Source: Sinorhizobium numidicum (GTDB taxonomy: Bacteria > Pseudomonadota > Alphaproteobacteria > Rhizobiales > Rhizobiaceae). From it: 64,000 nucleotides of DNA. The notes beneath the pieces are model-generated. The model was not told where the DNA came from. It made no database searches and saw only the letters and a list, made by a program, of their open reading frames with translations. The DNA lies in assembly GCF_029892045.1 (NCBI RefSeq), contig NZ_CP120368.1, positions 2,664,001 to 2,728,000 on the forward strand, given 5' to 3'. Of the stretch, positions 28,648 through 38,039 are shown one piece after another. Numbering within the stretch: position 1 is the first letter of the stretch; each line of letters starts with the position of its first letter. The position numbers and the translations under genes are program-made.

Positions 28648-28743
28648 CGTGCGTCTTTTCAGATGCACAAAGATCGCTGTAGCACTTTGAATTGCTGCAT
28701 GTTTTTGTCCTTAAATCGGCTCCGATTTAAGGAACATGCAGTG
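28648..28743 (-). repeat. Palindromic repeat family A, complete copy
   Basis: Two hairpins: one from GCGTCTTTTCAGATGC... to GCTGTAGCACTTTGAA, the other TGCATG...TCCTTAAATCGG-CT-CCGATTTAAGGA...CATGCA. This is the reverse orientation of the copy at 35.3 kb. It lies in the 288-base gap upstream of the aldo/keto reductase. Confidence 0.75.
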
Positions 28744-28839
28744 GGAGGAATCGGTTTCGAGCCTCGACTGAGCTCGTTTCAAGCGAAATCCTGCCATCTT
28801 TCGGGCATGGGCGCTGGTCGCGTTTATGCTGCCGTTCAA

Positions 28840-29670
28840 TTATCTTTTTACGTCCAGCATATAGGACGCGGCCTCTCCGGCAGGCATTGCGTCCCTGGAA
28901 TATGTGAAGGTGCCGTGCTCCTTGACTTCCCGTGCCGCGCGCATGAGCCCTGCAAGGGCCGCCCGCGCAAAGGAGCCACCGACACTGATGCGCTTTACAC
29001 CCAGTTCCTGCAGTTGTTTGACCGTAAAAGTTTGCCCGGCGAGCCCCATAACGACGTTGACCGGTCGATTGACCGAAGAGCAGACCGTCCGGATTGCTTC
29101 GAGACTTGGCAACCCCGGGGCGTAAAGGACATCCGCCCCGGCCTCTTCGAATGCAAGAAGACGCCGGACCGTGTCGTCCAAATCGAGCCGCCCATGCAAG
29201 AAATTCTCTGCCCGGGCGGTCAAAATGAAGGGGTGCTTGCGGGCCTCTTCTGCCGCGGCGGCAACGCGTTCCACGGCTAAATTAAACTCGAAGACGGGAT
29301 CGGCGGGGTCGCCAGTGGCGTCTTCAATCGAACCCCCGACAAGACCAACCTCCGCCGCTAAGGAAATCGTTACGGCACAACACTCGGGATCCGCACCGAA
29401 GCCGTCCTCCAAATCGGCGGAAACAGGTAAATCGGTTGCTCCAACGATACTCCGGGCATTCTGCAAAACAGCCTCACGCGAAAGAGCCGCCGCGGAATCT
29501 CTCCGCCCGATGGAAAAGGCAAATCCAGCACTCGTCGTAGCCAAGGCCTCAAAACCCAGCGCCGCGAGAATGCGCGCAGAACCGGCATCCCACGGATTGG
29601 GGATCACAAAAGCCCCCGGACGCGCATGCAATGCGCGGAATGCCTGATGCTTGCTCGTCTGGTTCGCCAT
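28840..29670 (-). CDS. Isocitrate lyase/PEP mutase superfamily protein
   Basis: A 276-residue (beta/alpha)8 enzyme related to methylisocitrate lyase and PEP mutase. It has IPNPWDAGSARILAALGFEA, the metal-binding SADLEDGFG, SIEDATGD and ILTARAENFLHG. The catalytic KKCGH of isocitrate lyase is not present, so true isocitrate cleavage is unlikely; C-C bond lysis of another 2-hydroxy or oxo acid is possible. GGAGAGG lies before the ATG at 29670. It is 79 bases after the DUF779 gene, same strand, and may be the last gene of that operon. Confidence 0.8.
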   Translation of the reverse strand: MANQTSKHQAFRALHARPGAFVIPNPWDAGSARILAALGFEALATTSAGFAFSIGRRDSAAALSREAVLQNARSIVGATDLPVSADLEDGFGADPECCAVTISLAAEVGLVGGSIEDATGDPADPVFEFNLAVERVAAAAEEARKHPFILTARAENFLHGRLDLDDTVRRLLAFEEAGADVLYAPGLPSLEAIRTVCSSVNRPVNVVMGLAGQTFTVKQLQELGVKRISVGGSFARAALAGLMRAAREVKEHGTFTYSRDAMPAGEAASYMLDVKR

Positions 29671-29749
29671 GTCCGCCTCTCCTCGCGATTGAAGATAATC
29701 AGCGATAGCACCAAACGAACAAAAAGGGAACGCAGCGGCGCGCGGCGGA

Positions 29750-30124
29750 TCAGCCCCGCGGCGGCAAAGCGCAAGCTTCACCGCCGAAGAGGCGTGATCG
29801 CGTCAGGAAGCGTTTCTCCCGACCATTGTCGAGAGAGAACATCCCGCCCCTGCCCGGCACGACATCGATGATGACTTGGGTGTGCTTCCAGACATCAAAT
29901 TGACTGGCGCTGATATAGACCGGCACGCCGTCGATCTCCCCGAGCTTCACATCGTTGTCGCCGACGATGTAGTCGTCTGCCGGATAGCACATGGGCGACG
30001 AGCCGTCGCAGCAGCCGCCCGATTGATGAAAAAGTATGTCCGGATGGTCGCGACGGATCTCGCGGATCAGGCCGATCGCCGCGTCGGTCGCGAGTACGCG
30101 CGGCTCTCCTCCTTCGTTCGTCAT
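29750..30124 (-). CDS. DUF779 family protein
   Basis: A 124-residue cytosolic protein with the family's Cys-rich segment HQSGGCCDGSSPMCYP and the downstream GDNDVKLGEIDGVPVYIS. The three cysteines suggest a metal or redox site. DUF779 genes repeatedly follow acetaldehyde dehydrogenase genes in proteobacteria; here too it is 86 bases downstream of one. Function unknown; an accessory role for the dehydrogenase is inference from gene order. Confidence 0.88.
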   Translation of the reverse strand: MTNEGGEPRVLATDAAIGLIREIRRDHPDILFHQSGGCCDGSSPMCYPADDYIVGDNDVKLGEIDGVPVYISASQFDVWKHTQVIIDVVPGRGGMFSLDNGREKRFLTRSRLFGGEACALPPRG

Positions 30125-30210
30125 TGCTATCTCCTTATCTCACAAGCAGCAGGCCCCCGATGCGATACCGGGAGCCCGCCGGGTGGATCGCCGGCAGAAC
30201 CGGCGCGGTA

Positions 30211-31719
30211 TCAGAAGAAGCCGAGCGCTTTCGGGCTGTAGCTCACCAGCATGTTCTTGGTCTGTTGGTAGTGGTCGAGCATCATCTTGTGTGTCTCGCG
30301 GCCGATGCCGGATTGCTTGTAGCCGCCGAAGGCGGCGTGCGCCGGATAGGCATGGTAGCAATTGGTCCAAACGCGGCCCGCCTGGATCTCGCGCCCGAAG
30401 CGGTAGCAGCGGTTTGCGTCACGGCTCCACACACCGGCGCCGAGGCCGTAAAGCGTATCATTGGCAATCTTCAGCGCCTCGGCCTCGGTCCTGAAGGTCG
30501 TCACCGACACGACCGGCCCGAAGATCTCTTCCTGGAAGATGCGCATCCTGTTGTGCCCGCGGAACACGGTGGGCTTGACGTAGTAGCCACCGGCAAGGTC
30601 GCCTTCGAGTACATTGCGGCTGCCGCCGGTCAGCACCTCGGCGCCTTCCTGTTTGCCGATGTCGATATAGGCGAGGATCTTTTCGAGCTGTTCGCCTGAG
30701 GCCTGCGCTCCGATCATCGTCGCCTGGTCGAGCGGATTGCCCTGACGGATCGCCTCTACCCGCTTTACCGCCCGCTCCATGAAACGATCATAGATGCTTT
30801 CCTGGATGAGCGCGCGGCTCGGGCAGGTGCAGACCTCACCCTGGTTGAGCGCGAACATGGCAAAACCTTCGAGCGCCTTGTCGAAATAGTCGTCGTCCTC
30901 ATTGAGCACGTCCGCGAAGAAGATGTTCGGCGACTTGCCGCCAAGCTCAAGCGTCACCGGGATGAGGTTCTGGCTCGCATATTGCATGATCAGCCGCCCG
31001 GTCGTCGTCTCGCCGGTGAAGGCGATCTTGGCGATGCGCGGACTGGTCGCCAGCGGCTTACCGGCTTCGAGGCCGAAGCCGTTGACGATGTTGAGCACGC
31101 CCGGCGGCAGGAGGTCGCCCACGAGTTCGACCCAAACGAGGATGGAGGCCGGTGTCTGCTCGGCGGGCTTCAGTACGACGCAGTTTCCTGCAGCAAGAGC
31201 CGGCGCAAGCTTCCAGGCGGCCATCAGGATCGGGAAGTTCCAGGGAATAATCTGGCCGACGACGCCGAGCGGTTCGTGGAAATGATAGGCGACCGTATCG
31301 TGATCGATCTCGCCTATCGAACCTTCCTGCGCCCGGATGCAGGCGGCGAAATAGCGGAAGTGGTCGATCGCCAGCGGAATGTCGGCAGCCATCGTCTCGC
31401 GGATCGGCTTGCCGTTATCCCAGGTCTCTGCCCGCGCCAGGAGCTCGAGATTGTCCTCCATACGGGCGGCAATCTTCATCAGGATGTTCGAACGCTCCGT
31501 CGTCGAGGTCCGCGCCCATTTCTCCCGGGCGGAATGGGCCGCATCGAGCGCGAGCTCGACATCGGCCGCATCCGAGCGGGCGATCTGGCAAAGGGTGCCG
31601 CCGGTAATCGGTGTAGTGTTCTCGAAGTAGCGGCCGGCGACGGGCTCGCGCCAGTCGCCGCCGATGAAGTTTCCGTATTTTTGCTTATAGGGGTTCTCGA
31701 CGATCTTCTGGTGCAACAT
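30211..31719 (-). CDS. NAD-dependent aldehyde dehydrogenase (AcoD/ExaC type)
   Basis: A 502-residue aldehyde dehydrogenase, probably for acetaldehyde or other short aldehydes. NAD-binding [31 protein letters not shown], catalytic Glu258 in [12 protein letters not shown] and Cys297 in GEVCTCPSR are intact. The family is usually induced by aco- or exa-type regulators in ethanol, acetoin or aldehyde metabolism. The upstream regulator (AcoR-like) on the same strand and the DUF779 gene downstream fit that. The start [21 protein letters not shown] is well supported. Confidence 0.93.
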   Translation of the reverse strand: MLHQKIVENPYKQKYGNFIGGDWREPVAGRYFENTTPITGGTLCQIARSDAADVELALDAAHSAREKWARTSTTERSNILMKIAARMEDNLELLARAETWDNGKPIRETMAADIPLAIDHFRYFAACIRAQEGSIGEIDHDTVAYHFHEPLGVVGQIIPWNFPILMAAWKLAPALAAGNCVVLKPAEQTPASILVWVELVGDLLPPGVLNIVNGFGLEAGKPLATSPRIAKIAFTGETTTGRLIMQYASQNLIPVTLELGGKSPNIFFADVLNEDDDYFDKALEGFAMFALNQGEVCTCPSRALIQESIYDRFMERAVKRVEAIRQGNPLDQATMIGAQASGEQLEKILAYIDIGKQEGAEVLTGGSRNVLEGDLAGGYYVKPTVFRGHNRMRIFQEEIFGPVVSVTTFRTEAEALKIANDTLYGLGAGVWSRDANRCYRFGREIQAGRVWTNCYHAYPAHAAFGGYKQSGIGRETHKMMLDHYQQTKNMLVSYSPKALGFF

Positions 31720-31878
31720 GGCTTCCTCCCTGGAAAAACAGCGTTCCGATTTGCTGTGGAAGGAAGCGTGAGGCCGAATGCGGATTTCCGATAGGGCGGC
31801 CCTGCGGCCAGAAGCGCGATCTGTTTCAGAAATGAGACAGGTTCGGCTCGACGACGATGGTGCAATGCAGCAATAGGG

Positions 31879-32040
31879 TGGAGAAAATCGTGGGTTTTCG
31901 CCGGCATCCGTCCCGCACCCCGCTGCCGCGTCCTTCTCCCCGCGCGGGGAGAAGGACCTGCCGTAGCCGCTCGACCTTCGTTACGTCAGTCAGCATTCCC
32001 TCTCCCCACCTGCGGAGAGAGGGTTAGGTGAGGGGCATTT
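31879..32040 (+). repeat. Mosaic of repeat families B (fragment) and C
   Basis: A fragment of family B (GAAAATCGTGGGTTTTCGCC) joins a perfect 26-bp palindrome at 31931-31956 (TCCTTCTCCCCGC and its complement), then an imperfect hairpin of CCCTCTCC/GGAGAGAGGG at about 31999-32024 and GTGAGGGGCAT. It fills the gap between the regulator stop and the aldehyde dehydrogenase start, and would fold strongly in a transcript crossing it. Confidence 0.7.
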
Positions 32041-32068
32041 CCCTTATTCCCGCGCCTGCAGCACTGCC

Positions 32069-33025
32069 TCAGCTGAGCGAAAGCCGCTTCATCTTGCGGT
32101 AGAGCGTCGCACGGCTGATGCCGAGAAGATCGGCCGCCTTCGAAACATTGCCGTTGGCGCGTGACAGGACGCGGCGCAGGACCGCCCGCTCTGCGTCGGG
32201 CAACTCGCCTCCGTCTCCTGCGGCCTCTTCCTGAAGGAGGTCGGAAGCAGGAACGCCGCCGGCAATGCGCTTGTCGTCGAGGCCGAGCCATTGCCGCGCG
32301 GCTCGCGTGGCGCCGAGAACGAGATCGTCGCGGTCGACCGCGAGCAGCGCCGGGCCCGGCCGGTCGACCGGAACGAGCACGATGCGTGCGCCGCCGAAGG
32401 CGCGCCGGAACAGGTTGGCCTCGATACGGCCGGCGGCGTCACGAACGGCCTGGGAAAGAATAGAAAGCGTTGCCTCCGATGTGTCGTCGCGGCAGGTGGA
32501 AACGTCGATCGCAGCAGCAAGGCGCCCGGTTTCATCGCGGATCGGGGCCGTCGCGCAACTGAGCCCGATATTGCGGCTCAGGAAATGCTGGTCGCGTTGG
32601 ATGACGACGGCGCGCTCGTCGGCGAGCGCCGTGCCGATGCCATTGGTGCCAACGCTTGCTTCGCTCCATACCGTGCCCGACCAGAGGCCGACGCCGCGAA
32701 AATCCGCATCGTCGCCGGTCGCGCCGCGGCGCTCGAGCGCAACTCCTTTGTCGTCGGTCAGGAGGAGGCAGCATCCGGCCTTGCCGACGGCGGCGAAGAG
32801 CCGGTCAAGCTCGCTCGCGGCTTCCGAGATCAAAGCGCCCGAGCGTTCCCGTGCCTGGTGAAATTCGCTCTCCGTCAGTCGCCAAGGCGAGCGTGATTCC
32901 TCCGGTGCCAGCCCGTGAAGGGTCATGCAGCGTCGCCAGGAGGCAGCGACCGGCGAGCTGACGGCGGCCGAGGGCTGATGCGCGATCCGGTAGACGTGTT
33001 CCGAATGGTCCACTGCTGCTGGCAT
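32069..33025 (-). CDS. AcoR-like GAF and Fis-type HTH regulator lacking the AAA+ domain
   Basis: A 318-residue protein. The N-terminal half (about 20-190) is a GAF sensor domain (CLLLTDDKGVALERRG, WSEASVGTNGIGTAL, FLSRNIGLSCATAPI) as in acetoin regulator AcoR. The C-terminus is a Fis-type helix-turn-helix (ANGNVSKAADLLGISRATLYRKMKR). Between them is a short PAS-like linker but no GAFTGA loop, Walker A or B, so it cannot activate sigma-54 polymerase in the usual way. GGGAGGGAG precedes the ATG at 33025. Position suggests it controls the aldehyde dehydrogenase genes. Confidence 0.85.
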   Translation of the reverse strand: MPAAVDHSEHVYRIAHQPSAAVSSPVAASWRRCMTLHGLAPEESRSPWRLTESEFHQARERSGALISEAASELDRLFAAVGKAGCCLLLTDDKGVALERRGATGDDADFRGVGLWSGTVWSEASVGTNGIGTALADERAVVIQRDQHFLSRNIGLSCATAPIRDETGRLAAAIDVSTCRDDTSEATLSILSQAVRDAAGRIEANLFRRAFGGARIVLVPVDRPGPALLAVDRDDLVLGATRAARQWLGLDDKRIAGGVPASDLLQEEAAGDGGELPDAERAVLRRVLSRANGNVSKAADLLGISRATLYRKMKRLSLS

Positions 33026-33278
33026 TCGCTCCCTCCCTAAAAGCGTCCTCCGGCGGAAACAGCTTTGCCTGATCTCCCGGTTCGGCATACCTGACTCGGC
33101 TGCCACTATAGGCATCGGTCGCGCGGAAGGTCCAGCCAGACGAAGGTCGTGCCATCAACCGCGTTCATGAACAGATCAGTCTGGCGGTATCGACACATCC
33201 ATTGGATGTGCTACTCGGTTCCGGGGCACTAGCTGCGACTCGCCCGCAACATCCGCCCGCAAACTCCGGTTGCCCGCC

Positions 33279-34460
33279 ATGCTTCGTGACTTTTCCGTTC
33301 AAAGCCTCTTCATGGGTCTGTTGATCGCCTTTGTCGGCTTCGCAAGCTCCTTCGCGGTCATCCTGCACGGCCTTGCGGGCGTCGGAGCGACCGAGACTCA
33401 GGCAGCTTCGGGCCTGATGGCGCTTTCGATTTCGATGGGCATCTGCGCGATCGCCATCAGCGTCGTCACGCGCCTTCCCGTCAGCATTGCATGGTCGACG
33501 CCCGGCGCGGCCCTGCTCGCGACGGCGGGAACCATCGAGGGCGGATTCAATGCCGCGGTCGGCGCCTTCCTCGTTTGCGGCCTGCTGATCGTCATCGCCG
33601 GGCTTTGGAAGCCGCTCGGCAAACTGGTCTCCTCCATTCCTCCGGCGCTCGCGAACGCGATGCTTGCCGGCGTGCTGATCAGCCTGTGTTTCGCACCGGT
33701 GAAGGCGATCGCCTTCAATCCGCTCTTCGGCCTGCCGATCGTTCTCGCCTGGGCAATCGTCGGCAGCATCAACAAGCTCTATGCCGTACCCGCCGCACTC
33801 CTCGCCTTCGCCCTCGTGATCGCCTTCGGCATCGAAATGCCGGCTGGCGCATTTGCCGAACTCTCCTCGGCGCTGGTTCCCAAAGCCGAATTCGTCTCCC
33901 CAGTCTTCAATACGGCGGCCATGGTCAGCATCGCGCTGCCGCTCTTTATCGTGACCATGGCATCACAGAACATTCCCGGCATCGCCGTGTTGAAGGTCAA
34001 CGACTATCACCCGAACCCCGGCCCCCTCTTCGCAGCAACCGGCCTCTTCTCGATGCTGAGCGCGCCTTTCGGCGGTCATGCAGTCAATCTGGCGGCGATC
34101 ACCGCGGCAATGTGCGCCGGCGCCGATTCCCATCCCGACCGTAGCCGCCGCTATTGGTCGGCGATCAACGCCGGCATCGCCTATATCGTTTTCGGCCTGC
34201 TTGCCGGTGCCGTCACCACCTTTGTCAGTCTCGCCCCGCCGGTTCTGATCGAGGCCGTTGCCGGCCTTGCGCTCATCGGCGCCTTTGCAAGCTCCGCAAT
34301 GGCTGCCTTCACCGCGGCGAATACCCGCGAAGCGGCCGCGATCACCTTCCTCGTCACCGCTTCGGGCGTCAGTTTCGGCGGCGTTTCCGGCGCCTTTTGG
34401 GGGCTGCTCGCCGGCGGGCTCATGCTCGCACTTTCCCGGTCTACCCGGAAAAAGGCCTGA
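33279..34460 (+). CDS. benE: BenE family benzoate/H+ symporter-like protein
   Basis: A 393-residue inner-membrane protein with about twelve helices. BenE marks include SVVTRLPVSIAWSTPGAALL, SIPPALANAMLAGVLISL and MASQNIPGIAVL with GGHAVNLAAITAAMCAG. The family carries benzoate in proton symport, but no benzoate catabolic genes are nearby, so the substrate is unproven. ATG at 33279 is likely; TTG at 33270 is an alternative. It diverges from the AcoR-like regulator. Confidence 0.85.
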   Translation: MLRDFSVQSLFMGLLIAFVGFASSFAVILHGLAGVGATETQAASGLMALSISMGICAIAISVVTRLPVSIAWSTPGAALLATAGTIEGGFNAAVGAFLVCGLLIVIAGLWKPLGKLVSSIPPALANAMLAGVLISLCFAPVKAIAFNPLFGLPIVLAWAIVGSINKLYAVPAALLAFALVIAFGIEMPAGAFAELSSALVPKAEFVSPVFNTAAMVSIALPLFIVTMASQNIPGIAVLKVNDYHPNPGPLFAATGLFSMLSAPFGGHAVNLAAITAAMCAGADSHPDRSRRYWSAINAGIAYIVFGLLAGAVTTFVSLAPPVLIEAVAGLALIGAFASSAMAAFTAANTREAAAITFLVTASGVSFGGVSGAFWGLLAGGLMLALSRSTRKKA

Positions 34461-34541
34461 GCGGCTGCGCGCCTTGCATTTCCAGCCGTTCTCCGCTATG
34501 CACCGCGCGTCCGCGCAGACACCCTTGGAGGCAACGCGGAT

Positions 34542-34570
34542 GAAGCCGCCATCGGCGGCTTCAGGTTTTT
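34542..34570 (+). terminator. Hairpin with T-tract between benE and rplY
   Basis: GAAGCCGCC and GGCGGCTTC around a three-base loop, then AGGTTTTT. It could end benE transcription or act as a leader attenuator for rplY, whose start lies 47 bases further on. Confidence 0.75.
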
Positions 34571-34616
34571 CCGCTTTTGACGGACGAACTCTCCAAATAA
34601 CCAGAAAGGTCTATCC

Positions 34617-35237
34617 ATGAGCCAAACAACTTACGAGCTCAAGGCCGAGACGCGCGAACGGGTTGGTAAGGGGTCCTCCCGTGAACTTCGCCGCAACGGT
34701 CTTATCCCGGCTGTCATCTACGGTGACAAGCAGGCCCCGCTTTCCATCGCACTCTCCACCAAGGACGTGACGATGAAGATCCACGCCGGCGGTTTCATGA
34801 CCACCGTCGCCGTCATCGACGTCAACGGCGAGAAGATCCGCGTCCTGCCGAAGGACTATCAGTTGGATCCGGTCCGTGACTTCACAATGCATGTCGACTT
34901 CCTGCGTGTCACCAAGGACAGCCGGGTTTCGGTCCAGGTTCCGGTTCACTTCGAAAACGAAGAGAAGTCCCCGGGCCTCAAGCAGGGTGGCGTTCTCAAC
35001 ATCGTTCGTCACGACGTCGAGATGAGCGTCTCTGCCGACAACATTCCGGAGTTCCTGAGCGTTGACCTCACCGGCCTTAAGGTCGGCGACAGCATTCACA
35101 TTTCCGACGTCAAGCTCCCGGCGGGCGCGACCCCGGTCATCGCCGATCGCGACTTCACGATCGCTACGATCGCCGCTCCGGCCGGTGGTGTGAAGGAAGA
35201 GGAAGAAGCGGAAGCCGAGGGGGAAGCAGAAGCTTGA
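34617..35237 (+). CDS. rplY: 50S ribosomal protein L25 (Ctc type)
   Basis: A 206-residue long-form L25/Ctc protein that binds 5S rRNA. The N-terminal L25 domain has [28 protein letters not shown]; a C-terminal TL5-like beta domain follows with [13 protein letters not shown] and a Glu-rich acidic tail ([13 protein letters not shown]). AGAAAGG lies before the ATG. The gene is highly expressed in bacteria and here has AT-rich leader sequence and an intrinsic terminator 180 bases downstream, after a family A repeat. Confidence 0.95.
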   Translation: MSQTTYELKAETRERVGKGSSRELRRNGLIPAVIYGDKQAPLSIALSTKDVTMKIHAGGFMTTVAVIDVNGEKIRVLPKDYQLDPVRDFTMHVDFLRVTKDSRVSVQVPVHFENEEKSPGLKQGGVLNIVRHDVEMSVSADNIPEFLSVDLTGLKVGDSIHISDVKLPAGATPVIADRDFTIATIAAPAGGVKEEEEAEAEGEAEA

Positions 35238-35293
35238 TTTCCGCTTGATGAATCGGCGATCGCCGGTCGGTGATCGCGGTTCACAGCCCCGCT

Positions 35294-35396
35294 ACTGCAT
35301 GTTTCCTAAAATCGGACCCGATTTAGGATAAAAATACGCAGCAGTTCAAAGTGCTATAGCGACCTTGTGCGCCTGAAAAGACGCATGGCGCTGTAG
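35294..35396 (+). repeat. Palindromic repeat family A, complete copy
   Basis: TGCATGTTTCCTAAAATCGG, a two-base loop, CCGATTTAGGATAAAAATACGCA, then TTCAAAGTGCTATAGCG...GGCGCTGTAG. About 100 bp forming two hairpins, between rplY and its probable terminator. Confidence 0.75.
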
Positions 35397-35417
35397 CGGC
35401 ACTGCCGCCTCAAGAAC

Positions 35418-35452
35418 AACCCGCTCCATGTTGCATGGGGCGGGTTTTCATT
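35418..35452 (+). terminator. Intrinsic terminator of rplY
   Basis: AACCCGC, T, CCATG, loop TTG, CATGG, G, GCGGGTT, then TTCATTTT. The inner T and G can form a wobble pair, giving a 13-pair stem. Confidence 0.8.
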
Positions 35453-35651
35453 TTCTGCCCTGCTCCAGCGTGTCAACTCCGGAAACCATATCGCATGCAA
35501 AGCCGGCTCCGCCATTTCATGAAATCTCGGCGTGCAGTTTCAGCAACATTTAAGGATTTGATGATGTTCTGCAGCCGGGGAACGTATCGGTGGCAGTGCA
35601 AGAGTATCCGAACATGAAGAGAGCGACAGCCCCTGCTGGCAGGGCGGGCCG

Positions 35652-38024
35652 ATGATGCACTCGGTTGAGAGCAGGTTTATTGCAATCGTCTGCGGCGCAA
35701 TGCTCGTATTCGTTGTCCCTTTGCTCGCGCTGTTCCTGACGATTTCCAGCGAGCGCGTCGCGCGAGAGAGGCTTCAGAACATCGAACTGCTGATGGAGGC
35801 GAGCGGCCAGGCGCTCGGCAAACCCATCTGGGATTTCGATCAGGACGGCATCGAGCGGATTGGGCGGTCACTGAGGAACGCCACCGACATTCATGCCGTC
35901 ACCATTTTCGACGCCGGAGGAAGCATCCTCGCTCAGCTGCCGCCTGGGGGGGCCGGCAGCATAACCGCACGTCGCCAGCTCAGATCCGCAATTTCCTATG
36001 ACGGTGTGGATGGCGCCAAGGCCGTCGGCGTACTTGAAGTCGTCGTTCCGACCTCCGGCATCCTGTCGCGTTTCAACAAGGATGAATGGGCGATCCTCGG
36101 CATCCTTCTCTTCGCCGTTGCAATCGTCTTCACAGCCGCACTGATCGGCAACCGCTTCACCGTCATCCGTCCGCTGATGCGGTTGACCGCCGCAATCGAG
36201 GCGACACGGCGCCTGGGGTCGCGCCACCGGGTCGACTGGACCTCCGACGACGAAATGGGCGCGCTTGCCGCCAACTTCAACGAGATGCAGGACCGGTTGG
36301 AACGCGAGGAGACGGAACTGAAGATCGCGCATGGTCGAGCGACTGAGATCTACAATCTGACGCCGGCGATGCTCTTCTCGCTCGATCGCGAGAATCGGCT
36401 GACTGCCGTCAGCGACTACTGGCTGCGTGCGACCGGGTATAACCGCTGCGACGTCATCGGCCGGAGCTTTATCGATTTCGTCGACCCGCACTGGCACGAA
36501 ACCTATCGCCTCCGGTCAAAGACGACCGCCGCGGAAAATCACACGATCAGCGAAGTCACCCTGCCCTTCCGCAAGGCCGACGGCGAATTCATGACCGTGC
36601 TGATCCTTGAAACGGAGACAGCCGGGGGTGGCGAAACATCGCTTTCCGTCATGACCGACGTCACGGCGCTGAAGCAGGCGGAAAGCCGCAATCATGCGCA
36701 GGCGATCACCGACCACCTTACGGGGCTCCTCAATCGGCAGGGCTTCGAGAGTGCGCTGGACGATGCGATCCGCAGCGCCGACGAATGCGGCATGCAGCTC
36801 GCTTGCCTCTTCATCGACCTCGATCGCTTCAAATGGATCAACGACAACTTCGGCCACGCCGCCGGCGACGCCGTTCTCCGTGAGACGGTCGAACTGATCC
36901 GCGCGGCGCTCGAACCGGGAGACGTGATGTCCCGGCTCGGCGGCGACGAGTTCGCGATCCTTTTGCAGGGATTGGATATTGCCGCCCACGCCAGCGAAGT
37001 CGGCGAACGGATCTGCGCCGCACTCCGCGAGCCGATGCCGATTGCCGGCAATGAGTTGTCAGTCAGTGCCAGCGTCGGCATCTCGGTTTACCCGACGCAT
37101 GCCGACGGCGCCTCGGATCTCCTGTTGAAGGCCGATATGGCCATGTATGCGCGCAAGCATGACGGCAAGAACGGTCTGCAGATGTTCGACGCGGGCATGC
37201 TCGACACCGCACGCGAGCGCCACGAGATCGAACAATGCATCGAGGCCGGCCTGAAGGAGGGTTGGTTCGAGGCCTGGCTGCAGCCGATCGTCAGCCTCGG
37301 CGACGGCCGGATCATCGGTTTCGAGGCGCTGATGCGTCTCGACCACCCTGAAAAGGGCCTCATGCCGCCCGGCAAGATCGTCGGTATTGCAGAGGAAACG
37401 GGTACGATCGGCCGCATCGGCGAGCGCGTGCTGGAGAAGGCGATCCGCCACCTTGCAGCCATATCGGCGCTGGATGGAACCCAGGACACCTATCTGGCCG
37501 TCAATTTCTCGCCCCTGCAATTTGAGCTCACTCTGCCTCACAAGCTGGCAGCGCTCCTGCTCAAGCATCATATTTCGCCGAAACGCATCGTCATCGAGAT
37601 CACAGAGGCGGTGCTGATGCTCGACAATCCGGAGGTCCATGCGGTCCTGAAGCAGCTCAACGAGTTCGGCTGCCGTATCGCATTGGACGATTTCGGCACC
37701 GGCTATTCGTCACTGAGCTATCTCAACCGTTTCCCTGTCGACATCGTCAAGGTCGACCAGTCCTTCACGCGCTCGCTGAGTTCAGGCACCACCGATGTCA
37801 GGCGCAAGAGCCGGATGCTCATCAAGGGCATTCGCACCATTTCGCACCAGATGGGCTGCGCGGTCGTCGCCGAGGGCGTCGAGACCAAGGAGCAGTGGCA
37901 ACTCCTGCGCAAGCTCGGCGTGGATAATGGCCAGGGTTACCTCTTCAGCCGGCCCATGCCGATCGCCGCGATGCTGACCATGCTGGAAAATGATTCCGAG
38001 GCCAAGGCGAGCAGTCCGGCATAG
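35652..38024 (+). CDS. Membrane GGDEF-EAL cyclic-di-GMP enzyme with HAMP and PAS domains
   Basis: A 790-residue inner-membrane protein. Two transmembrane segments (about 10-30 and 148-168) enclose a periplasmic sensor; a HAMP domain, a PAS domain (about 235-350), GGDEF (355-520) and EAL (530-780) follow. GGDEF is intact (residues 430-434, RLGGDEFAIL), but the inhibitory RxxD site is EPGD. EAL has E558, NFSP, EITEAV, DDFGTGYSS, VKVDQSF and AEGVET, so phosphodiesterase activity is expected. It is followed 15 bases later by a periplasmic binding protein gene and may be controlled through it. Confidence 0.92.
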   Translation: MMHSVESRFIAIVCGAMLVFVVPLLALFLTISSERVARERLQNIELLMEASGQALGKPIWDFDQDGIERIGRSLRNATDIHAVTIFDAGGSILAQLPPGGAGSITARRQLRSAISYDGVDGAKAVGVLEVVVPTSGILSRFNKDEWAILGILLFAVAIVFTAALIGNRFTVIRPLMRLTAAIEATRRLGSRHRVDWTSDDEMGALAANFNEMQDRLEREETELKIAHGRATEIYNLTPAMLFSLDRENRLTAVSDYWLRATGYNRCDVIGRSFIDFVDPHWHETYRLRSKTTAAENHTISEVTLPFRKADGEFMTVLILETETAGGGETSLSVMTDVTALKQAESRNHAQAITDHLTGLLNRQGFESALDDAIRSADECGMQLACLFIDLDRFKWINDNFGHAAGDAVLRETVELIRAALEPGDVMSRLGGDEFAILLQGLDIAAHASEVGERICAALREPMPIAGNELSVSASVGISVYPTHADGASDLLLKADMAMYARKHDGKNGLQMFDAGMLDTARERHEIEQCIEAGLKEGWFEAWLQPIVSLGDGRIIGFEALMRLDHPEKGLMPPGKIVGIAEETGTIGRIGERVLEKAIRHLAAISALDGTQDTYLAVNFSPLQFELTLPHKLAALLLKHHISPKRIVIEITEAVLMLDNPEVHAVLKQLNEFGCRIALDDFGTGYSSLSYLNRFPVDIVKVDQSFTRSLSSGTTDVRRKSRMLIKGIRTISHQMGCAVVAEGVETKEQWQLLRKLGVDNGQGYLFSRPMPIAAMLTMLENDSEAKASSPA

Positions 38025-38039
38025 GCCGAAAAGGAAAAA

